Origin: Kibdelosporangium banguiense
GTDB taxonomy: Bacteria; Actinomycetota; Actinomycetes; Mycobacteriales; Pseudonocardiaceae
Direction: 5' to 3'
Assembly: GCF_017876405.1 (NCBI RefSeq)
Contig: NZ_JAGINW010000001.1
Span: 8,135,203 to 8,199,202 of the forward strand
DNA: 64,000 nucleotides
A model generated the notes under the pieces. That model ran no database searches and had not been told where the DNA came from. It was given only the letters and a program-made list of their open reading frames with translations. A program made the translations under genes and the position numbers. Below, piece after piece: positions 43,444 through 51,200 of this stretch. How positions within the stretch are numbered: position 1 is the first letter of the stretch; each line of letters begins with the position of its first letter.

Positions 43444-43680
43444 ATGGCCGAGACCAGGTCGAAGAGACTGTCCATCATTCGGATGATCACATTCGTATGG
43501 CTGGCCGTGAGCGGACTGCAGTTCGTCATCTGGCTGATGATGGTGCTGATCGGCTGGCAGCTGCTGTTCCCGTTCTGGGTGTACACCGTCGTCAGCGGTG
43601 GTGTCGTGCTCGGCGCGCTGTGGATCGTCGAATCGCGGCGCCAGTCGCCCCATCCGAGCCGAACCGAAAGGTCCGAGTAA
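43444..43680 (+). CDS. Small 2TM membrane protein
   Basis: ATG 43444 is preceded by a G-rich site (GCGGGGG); an in-frame ATG at 43420 has none. The 78-residue product has two membrane helices (IRMITFVWLAVSGLQFVIWL and WVYTVVSGGVVLGALWIV) and a short basic tail. It looks like a shorter relative of the 2TM part of the preceding gene. Only three bases separate its stop from the ABC ATPase start, so they form one operon. Confidence 0.65.
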   Translation: MAETRSKRLSIIRMITFVWLAVSGLQFVIWLMMVLIGWQLLFPFWVYTVVSGGVVLGALWIVESRRQSPHPSRTERSE

Positions 43681-43683
43681 GCC

Positions 43684-44451
43684 GTGACAACAATGAAGAC
43701 CCTGGAAGCGCCGGTCCGGCTTGACTCGGTCCACAAGACTTACGGTTCGCGGGAGAACGCCGTCGCCGCACTGCGTGGCGTCACCATCGACTTCCCCGCG
43801 GGCAGTTTCACCGCGGTGATGGGACCGTCCGGTTCCGGCAAGAGCACGCTGCTGCACTGTGCCGCCGGCCTCGACGAGCCCACCTCTGGCACGGTGACCC
43901 TGGTCGGCACACCGCTGGCGGGCAAGAGCGAGACCGAGCTGACCGAGCTGCGCCGCGACCATGTCGCTTTCGTTTTCCAGTCCTTCAACCTGATGCCCGC
44001 GCTCAACGTCGAGCAGAACGTCATGCTGCCCGCGTTGCTCGCCGGGCGGACGCCGGACGCGGCATGGGTGGCCCAGGTGATCGACCGGGTCGGCCTCAGC
44101 CAGCGGGTCAAGCACCGTCCGGGCGAGCTGTCCGGCGGCCAGCAGCAGCGCGTCGCGATCGCCCGCGCACTGGCAGGCAAGCCGGCGGTGACGTTCGCCG
44201 ACGAGCCGACCGGCGCGCTGGACACCGAGACCGCGCTCGAGGTGCTCAGCCTGCTGCGTGAACTGGCCAACTCGGGCCAGACCATCGTGATGGTCACCCA
44301 CGACCCGGTCGCGGCGTCCTTCGCGGACAACGTGCTCTTCCTGGTCGACGGGTCGATCGTCACGCAGATGGCCGGGCCGACGGTCGAGCAGGTGGCCGCG
44401 CGCCTGGCGCAGCTCGGCGCCCAGGCCAAGCAGGCGCGGAGGCAGCGGTGA
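43684..44451 (+). CDS. ABC transporter ATP-binding protein (MacB/LolD type)
   Basis: A 255-residue ATPase starting with GTG. Walker A is GPSGSGKST (47-55), signature LSGGQ (149-153), Walker B VTFADE (169-174), H-loop VTHDP near 204. The sequence around FVFQSFNLMPALNVEQNV is typical of the MacB/LolD group that works with FtsX-like permeases. The stop overlaps the permease start (GTGA). Likely role: export of, or self-protection against, the cluster product, under TetR control. Confidence 0.94.
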   Translation: MTTMKTLEAPVRLDSVHKTYGSRENAVAALRGVTIDFPAGSFTAVMGPSGSGKSTLLHCAAGLDEPTSGTVTLVGTPLAGKSETELTELRRDHVAFVFQSFNLMPALNVEQNVMLPALLAGRTPDAAWVAQVIDRVGLSQRVKHRPGELSGGQQQRVAIARALAGKPAVTFADEPTGALDTETALEVLSLLRELANSGQTIVMVTHDPVAASFADNVLFLVDGSIVTQMAGPTVEQVAARLAQLGAQAKQARRQR

Positions 44452-47012
44452 GTAATGCGAGGCGGGCGGTGTACCGCTTGGCGCTGGCGAGTTTGCGCTA
44501 CCGCGCGGCCGCGTCGCTGGCGACGTTCACGGCAGTCCTGATCGGCTGCTCTTTGCTGATCGCGTGCGGTGGCCTGTTCGAGTCGGCGATCCGGCTGAAC
44601 GCGACGCCGCAACGCCTTGCGGCGGCACCGATCGTGATCGGCGGCTCGGGCGGGTTCAAACTGCCCGACCAGGAGTCCGAGACGGTTCCGTACACCGAAC
44701 GCGCCGGTGTGCCGCTCGACGCGATCAACAAGATCACCGCTGTGCAAGGCGTCGGCCGCGCGGTGCCGGACGTGTCGTTCTCCGCGGCGGTCGTCAAGGA
44801 CGGCACGCCACTGGCAGGTGGCGACACTGTCCTTTCCGGACACGACTGGGCATCTTCTGTTCTGACCCCGTACAGCCTGAGCGACGGCACTGAACCGCGT
44901 ATGCCCGGACAGGTCGTACTGGACCACACCACCGCGGGCAACGCGGGCGTCAAAGCCGGTGACAAGGTCGACATCGTCGTCAACGGGCAGCGCATGAACT
45001 TCACGGTCTCCGGGATCGCGCAGCCTGCCCAAACCGTTGCGGCGTCGGCATTGTTCTTCTCCTCCTCGGACGCGCGGCAGTTCGCCAAGCATCCTGGCAC
45101 GGTCGACCTGCTCGGCGTGTTTCCCGCGGAAGGTGTTGACGCGCAGGAGCTTGCCGGCCGGATCGCGGGTCAGCTGCCGGAGCTCACCGTGCTCACCGAC
45201 GACAGCCGTGGCTCGGCCGAGTTCGTCGGCGTCGATGCCAGCCAGCTCCCGCTGATCCTGTTGGCCGGTGTGTTCGGCGGCATGGTCCTGGTGGTCATGG
45301 CGTTGGTGGTGTCGGCGACGATCAGCCTGAGCATCCGGCAACGTCAGCAGGAGCTCGCGTTGTTGCGCGCCACCGGTGGCACGCCGAAGCAGGTGCACCG
45401 GATGGTGATCGTGGAGACCATGGCGGTCGCCGCGCTGGCCGTCGTCGGCGGCATCGTGCTCGGTAGCGTGATGGGCAACTTGATCTTCTCACTCAGCGCC
45501 AGCCGAGGCGTGGTGCCCGCGGCACTGGAGTTCCGGCAGGGCATCATTCCGTTCGCCGGCGGCGCTCTTGTCGCGTTGCTGACAGCGTTCGTGTCGGCGT
45601 GGTTCTCCGCGCTGCCCGCGGCAAGGGCTCGGCCGATCCAGGCCCTCGCCGAGGCGGCCATCCCTCCGGTCAGCGTGAGCGCGTTCCGCCGTCAGCTGGC
45701 GAAGTTGTTCGCGCTGGGCACGGCCGCTCTGGCGCTGCTGACGATGTTCATGCCCGCCGAGACAGCCGGGGCGACCGGCGGTCCGGCCGGACTGACCGGC
45801 GCGATCGCCGTGGGACTGGCCGGGCCGGAACTGGTCACCTATGTGATCACCAGGTTCGGCGGCACGATCCGGCGCTTCGCCGGGCCGCGGGCCGATCTCG
45901 CGATGATCAACGCCCGGGCGCGGGCGGTTGCCTTCGCCGCTGTGCTGACACCGATCACTTTGGCCGTCGCCATCGCGCTCGGCAACGTCTACTCGCAGAC
46001 GACCAGAGGTGACGCCGCCGTCAGCGACTACACCGGACAGTTCAAAGTGGACGCTGTGGTCTCCGCGGGCGCAGGCGGCGTGGCACCGGATCTGCTCAAG
46101 CAGGTCAGCGAGACGCCGGGGGTGGCCAACGCCTCCGGGATGGTGACCAGTCTCGGCTGGATCGAGGAGCCCTACGACGGTATGGGCAGCGATCCCACCC
46201 GGACTGTCGGCATCAACGCCAACGACCAGGCCTCCGTGCTCGGCACCCCGGTCCTGTCCGGCTCGTTGAAGGACCTGACCGGCGACTCGGTGGCCGTGCC
46301 GGAGTCCGAGGCGAACGATCTGGGGATCAAGGTCGGCGACCAGGTCACCCTGCGTCTCGGCGACGGCGCACGCGTCAAGGCGAAGGTGGCCGCCCTGCTG
46401 GACAGCCCGTCGGGCTTCCCGAGCCTCGTGCTGCCCGTGGACCTGCTGGCCGCGCACACCACCACCGGCCTGCCGTCGCAGATCCTGGTCCGCGCCAAAC
46501 CGGATCAGGACGCCAGTGATCTCGTCGCAGCGATCAAGCAGCGGGTCAATGGCTGGCCAGGCGTCACGGCCGGCGACGACAGCATGCTCACCGAGAACAT
46601 CTCCGCCGGTCTCGACGTGGAGACGTGGATCAACTACCTGCTCGCGGTGCTGGCCATCGCCTACGCGGCCATCGCGGCGGTGAACATGCTGGCGGTCGCG
46701 GTGCTGGCCCGCCGCCGGGAGTTCGCCGTGCAGCGGCTGGCCGGCGCGGACTGGCGGCAGGTCCGGCAGATGCTGCTCATCGAAGGTGGGCTCGTCGCGG
46801 TCGTCGCGCTCGTGCTCGGCACCGTGATATCCCTCTTCACTGTCATCCCGATGGCGGTCTCGGTCGGTTCGTTCATTCCGTCCGGTCCACTGTGGGTGTT
46901 CCTCGCGGTCATCATCGCGGTATTCCTGATCGTGCTGCCGGTCTCGTCGACGGCCGCCAAGATGGCGATGAAACGCAAGCCCATCGAAGCCATCGCACTA
47001 CCAGGCCAGTAA
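44448..47012 (+). CDS. ABC transporter permease, FtsX-like, two FtsX domains
   Basis: An 854-residue membrane protein. One N-terminal transmembrane helix (about 20-42) is followed by a large extracytoplasmic domain to about residue 265. Then come an FtsX domain with three helices (starting LPLILLAGVFGGMVLVVMAL and containing RQQELALLRATGGTPKQ), further helices near 420-475, a second extracytoplasmic region, and a second FtsX domain from about 725 (AVLARRREFAVQRLAGADW). This is the duplicated-FtsX layout of antimicrobial or lipid exporters. It pairs with the coupled ATPase. The exported substrate is inferred to be the polyketide. Confidence 0.92.
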   Translation: MSNARRAVYRLALASLRYRAAASLATFTAVLIGCSLLIACGGLFESAIRLNATPQRLAAAPIVIGGSGGFKLPDQESETVPYTERAGVPLDAINKITAVQGVGRAVPDVSFSAAVVKDGTPLAGGDTVLSGHDWASSVLTPYSLSDGTEPRMPGQVVLDHTTAGNAGVKAGDKVDIVVNGQRMNFTVSGIAQPAQTVAASALFFSSSDARQFAKHPGTVDLLGVFPAEGVDAQELAGRIAGQLPELTVLTDDSRGSAEFVGVDASQLPLILLAGVFGGMVLVVMALVVSATISLSIRQRQQELALLRATGGTPKQVHRMVIVETMAVAALAVVGGIVLGSVMGNLIFSLSASRGVVPAALEFRQGIIPFAGGALVALLTAFVSAWFSALPAARARPIQALAEAAIPPVSVSAFRRQLAKLFALGTAALALLTMFMPAETAGATGGPAGLTGAIAVGLAGPELVTYVITRFGGTIRRFAGPRADLAMINARARAVAFAAVLTPITLAVAIALGNVYSQTTRGDAAVSDYTGQFKVDAVVSAGAGGVAPDLLKQVSETPGVANASGMVTSLGWIEEPYDGMGSDPTRTVGINANDQASVLGTPVLSGSLKDLTGDSVAVPESEANDLGIKVGDQVTLRLGDGARVKAKVAALLDSPSGFPSLVLPVDLLAAHTTTGLPSQILVRAKPDQDASDLVAAIKQRVNGWPGVTAGDDSMLTENISAGLDVETWINYLLAVLAIAYAAIAAVNMLAVAVLARRREFAVQRLAGADWRQVRQMLLIEGGLVAVVALVLGTVISLFTVIPMAVSVGSFIPSGPLWVFLAVIIAVFLIVLPVSSTAAKMAMKRKPIEAIALPGQ

Positions 47013-47044
47013 ATGGCCGGGGCATCCCCCAAATGCCCGGCAAC

Positions 47045-47079
47045 CGACCCCGCTCCCTGCGCGTCAGGGAGCGGGGTCG
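47045..47079. terminator. Terminator after ABC permease
   Basis: Perfect 15-base arms (47045-47059 and 47065-47079, CGACCCCGCTCCCTG and its complement) enclose a CGCGT loop, followed by TGTCTTT. A weaker hairpin (GCCGGGGCAT with ATGCCCGGC) just upstream may assist. It separates the exporter operon from the glycosyltransferase gene. Confidence 0.85.
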
Positions 47080-47097
47080 TGTCTTTGTGGGGACGGC

Positions 47098-47160
47098 TAG
47101 GGGTACGCGGCCGCAAATCGCGCCATTAGGCTCGGGTGGCCTGGAAATGTGAGTCCAGGC
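47098..47160 (+). promoter_or_regulatory. Promoter region of the glycosyltransferase gene
   Basis: TAGGGGTAC starts at 47098, and TAGGCT, a possible -10, starts exactly 29 bases later (47127-47132). A perfect 7-base dyad, GCCTGGA (47139-47145) and TCCAGGC (47154-47160), lies just after it, where the transcript would begin. The box position relative to the hexamer fits an activator bound over the -35 region. Confidence 0.5.
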
Positions 47161-47200
47161 AGTGTCTCTTGCCTTTCCTCATTCATCCCGGGGTGAATCC

Positions 47201-48172
47201 ATGCGCGTATTGTTCACCGTCGCGTCCGATGCCGGCCGGCTGCACAACCTGGTGCCGATGATCTGGGCGTTGCGGACCGCCGGGCACGACGTGAAAGTGG
47301 CCGGTCGCCCGGACTTCACGCCGGTCATCAACCGGACCGGGAGCATCGCGGTGGAAGTCGGCGCGCCCGGCGATCCCGCGTGGCTGGCCGACGCGTCCGC
47401 CGTCGCGGAGCTGACCGAGTTCGCCGAGGTGTGGCGGCCGGACGTGGTGATCGCCGACGATCGAGCGCCCGCCGGTGCTGTGGCCGCCAAGGCGACGGGC
47501 GCGGCGAGCGTGCGAGTGGTCGGCCCAGCTGGCCCGTCGGTGCAGACCAGCGATGGAGTGGCCACCGACATGACCCTCGACTGCTTGCCGCCCTCGCTCC
47601 GGCAGCCCGGTGGGGAGAACGGCCTCATTCGGTACATCCCCTACACCGGTCCTGCCGTCGTGCCGGGGTGGCTGCGACGCAAGTCACGCCGTGACCGGGT
47701 GCTGCTAGCGACCACCGATCCGGCTGTGTGCGCCGCGACGTTCGACGCGGTCAGCGGCTTGGACATCGAAGTCGTCTGGGCCGGTACTCCCGACAGCGCT
47801 GGTCCCGGCGCCCGGATTCCGGCCAACGTCCGCGTGGTCGACACTGCGCCCGCGCCGGCCGTGTTGCCGACGTGTTCAGCGGTCGTGCACGACGGCGCCG
47901 CCGACATCGCTTTCGCTGCCCTGGCCTACGGATTGCCGCAACTCGCCGTGTCCACACGGGAGCTGCCTCAGCTCGTGCGGGACATCGCCGAGACCGGCGC
48001 CGGGGCCGTGGTGGAATTGCCCGCGGCAGATCTCGGCGAACGGATCAACGCACTTGTGGCCGACGAATCCCTTCGCGCGGGTGCCGCAAGGCTGAGCGCG
48101 GAAATCGAGGCAATGCCGAAGCCGCTCGATCTTGTGCCGGCATTGGCCGCGCTCGCCGCGGCCTGCGCGTGA
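47201..48172 (+). CDS. GT1-family glycosyltransferase, unusually short
   Basis: ATG 47201 follows GGGGTGA; the frame is open for 13 more codons upstream without a better start. The 323-residue product starts MRVLFTVASDAGRLHNLVPM, with ALRTAGHDV, as in macrolide glycosyltransferases. Near the C-terminus VVHDGAADIAFAALAYGLPQ is a degraded form of the donor-binding HHGGxGT motif; it keeps the His and the GxPQ part. Macrolide glycosyltransferases usually have about 390-420 residues, so some 70-90 residues, mostly in the middle, are missing compared with the family. It probably attaches the amino sugar made by the minus-strand sugar operon. Confidence 0.82.
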   Translation: MRVLFTVASDAGRLHNLVPMIWALRTAGHDVKVAGRPDFTPVINRTGSIAVEVGAPGDPAWLADASAVAELTEFAEVWRPDVVIADDRAPAGAVAAKATGAASVRVVGPAGPSVQTSDGVATDMTLDCLPPSLRQPGGENGLIRYIPYTGPAVVPGWLRRKSRRDRVLLATTDPAVCAATFDAVSGLDIEVVWAGTPDSAGPGARIPANVRVVDTAPAPAVLPTCSAVVHDGAADIAFAALAYGLPQLAVSTRELPQLVRDIAETGAGAVVELPAADLGERINALVADESLRAGAARLSAEIEAMPKPLDLVPALAALAAACA

Positions 48173-48207
48173 CATACCGGAAATTGCTGGAACTGGGGTT
48201 TTCCCTT

Positions 48208-48242
48208 TAGGGGTACGGCGCCGGTTGTGGCGTAGGTAGCGT
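48208..48242 (+). promoter_or_regulatory. Promoter element before PKS-D
   Basis: TAGGGGTACG begins at 48208 and TAGCGT at 48237-48242, the same 29-base distance as before the glycosyltransferase. The first eight bases of the box (TAGGGGTA) and the following CG are shared between the two promoters. Confidence 0.5.
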
Positions 48243-48295
48243 TCTGGAATACCCATTGATCCCCTGTGGATTCCCGTGGAGCTGGGGAGATTCGT

Positions 48296-51200
48296 GTGAC
48301 CACCGAGACCAAGCTGCTCGATTACCTCAAGCGGGCGACCACCGATCTGCGAGAAGCCAGGCGCGCGGTGCGCGAGGCCGAACTGAAGAACACCGAGCCG
48401 GTGGCCATCGTCGGCATGGCATGCCGGTATCCAGGCGGGATCCGCTCCGCGGCGGATCTTTGGGACCTGGTCGTCTCGGGCACCGACGCGATCAGTGACT
48501 TCCCGCTGGATCGCGGCTGGGACCTCGGCCGTCTGTACGACCCCACCGGGGAACGGCCGGGCAGCACATGCACCCGGGAGGCGGGATTCCTGGCCGGTGC
48601 GGGGGACTTCGACCCGGAGTTCTTCGGCGTCTCACCCCGTGAGGCGCTGGTGATGGATCCCCAGCAGCGGGTGTTGCTGGAGACGTCCTGGGAAGCGCTG
48701 GAGCAGGCCGGGATGGCGCCGGATTCCTTGCGGGGCAGCAAGACCGGTGTGTTCGCCGGCGTGATGTACCACGACTACCGGGGGCATGCGGCGCTGGGGA
48801 ACCTGGTGTCCGGCCGGGTGGCGTACACACTGGGCCTGGAGGGCCCGGCGGTGAGCGTCGACACGGCGTGCTCGTCGTCGCTGGTGGCCCTGCACTGGGC
48901 GGCGCAGTCGTTGCGGCGTGGGGACTGCTCGCTGGCGTTGGTCGGTGGTGTCACTGTGATGGCCACCCCTCAGACGTTCATCGACTTCAACGAGCAGCGC
49001 GGCCTGTCCAGCGACGGGCGGTGTAAGGCTTTCGCAGCTGCCGCCGACGGAACTGGTTGGGGCGAAGGCGTTGGTGTGCTGGTCGTCGAGCGGTTGTCCG
49101 ACGCGCGCCGCAACGGTCATGAGGTGCTGGCCGTGGTCCGGGCGAGCGCGGTCAACTCCGATGGCGCTTCGAGTGGGATGACGGTGCCGAACGGTCCGGC
49201 TCAGCAGCGGGTGATCCGTGCGGCGCTCGCGTCGGCTGGCCTGTCCACCAAAGACGTCGACATGGTCGAGGCACACGGCACGGGGACGAAGCTGGGTGAC
49301 CCGATCGAGGCGCAGGCGTTGCTGGCGACGTACGGGCGTGACCGTGACCAGGAACCGTTGTGGCTGGGGTCGTTCAAGTCGAACGTCGGTCACACGCAGG
49401 CAGCGGCCGGTGTGGGTGGTGTGATCAAGGTGGTGCAGGCGATCCGGCACGGGGTGTTGCCGAAGACCTTGCACGTGGACGAGCCGTCACCGCACGTGGA
49501 CTGGTCGGCGGGCGGGGTCGAGCTGTTGACGGAGGCCAGGAAATGGCCGGAGGTGGATCGGGTCCGGCGTGCGGCCGTGTCGTCGTTCGGGATCAGCGGC
49601 ACCAACGCACACGTGATCATCGAGCAGGCCGAGCCTGCCGAAATCGCCGGACCATGCGATCAAGCCGGGCCGGTGGCCTGGCTGGTGTCGGCGAACAACA
49701 CGAAATCCCTGCCGGCCCAGGCCGCGCGACTCGCGTCCTATTTGGAGGACAACCCCGGGTTGCGGCCGGTCGATGTGGCCCACTCGCTTGCGGCCACGCG
49801 AGCCGCGCTTGACCACCGGGCTGCGGTCGTCGGTACGGGCCGGGACGAACTGCTGGCCGGGCTTACCGCGCTCGCAGCCGACACGGGCGGGATCCGCGGT
49901 ACGGGCAGGGCCGGGGGCCGAACGGCCTTCTTGTTCACCGGTCAGGGGTCACAGCGGCAGGGGATGGGTGCCGAGCTGTACGCCACGTACCCGGTCTTCG
50001 CGGCGGCTCTGGACGAAGTGTGTGCCGAGTTCGATCTGCCGCAGCCGCTTCGGGACGTGATCTTCGCCGAGGACGGGCCGCTGAGCCAGACGGGCTACAC
50101 CCAGCCCGCGCTGTTCGCTTTCGAGGTCGCGCTCTACCGGCTGCTGATGTCCTGGGGCGTCAAGCCGGATGTGCTGATGGGGCACTCCATCGGCGAACTG
50201 GTCGCCGCCCATGTGGCCGGGGTGCTGACGTTGCCGGACGCGTGCACGCTCGTGGCGGCTCGCGCGAAGCTGATGCAGGCCTTGCCGGCCGGCGGGGCGA
50301 TGGTCGCCATCGCGTGCACTGAGGACGATGTCACGCCGCTGCTGTCGGACAAGGTGAGCATCGCCGCGATCAACGGCCCCCAGTCTGTCGTCATCTCTGG
50401 CGAGGAAGACGCCGTCCTGGCAGTGGCCGCTTCCCTGAAGGAGCACAAGAACACACGGCTGCGTGTGTCGCACGCCTTCCACTCGCCGCTGATGGAGCCG
50501 ATGCTGGCCGAGTTCGGCCGTATCGCCGTCGGACTTGACTTCAAGGCGCCGTCGATCCCAGTTGTGTCCAATGTGTCCGGTAAACTCGCGGGCGCCGAGC
50601 TGGCGACGCCGGAGTACTGGGTCGAGCACGTGCGTGCGGCGGTCCGGTTCGACGACGGGATCAACACGCTGGTCGCCGACGGGGTGACCACGCTTGTCGA
50701 GGTGGGTCCGGACGCGGTGCTCACCGCGATGGGCCAGAACTGCACAGACGCCGCCGTTTTCGTTCCGGTGCAACGCAAGGACCGGCCGGAGCCGGAGTCC
50801 GCGATCACCGGGATCGCCACCCTGCACGTCAACGGCATCACGGTGGACTGGGCCGCGATCCTCACCGGCGGTCGCCGGGTGGATCTGCCCACCTATGCGT
50901 TCCAACGCGAGCGGTACTGGCTGCCGCCCAACACGGGTACGGCGGACGCCGAAAGCAACGGCCAGGTTCCGGCGGCACATCCGATGCTGAGCGCGGTCGT
51001 GCCGATGGCCGGAGCCGACGGAGTCGTGCTGACCGGCAAGCTGTCCGCGGACACTGTGCCGTGGCTCGCCGACCATGTCGTGCTCGGCAGCATTCTCCTG
51101 CCTGGCACGGCATACGTGGAACTGGCGATGCGCGCGGGCGACGAGGTCGGCTGCGGTGTCATCGAGGAGATGACCCTCCAAGCGCCACTTGTGCTCCCGG

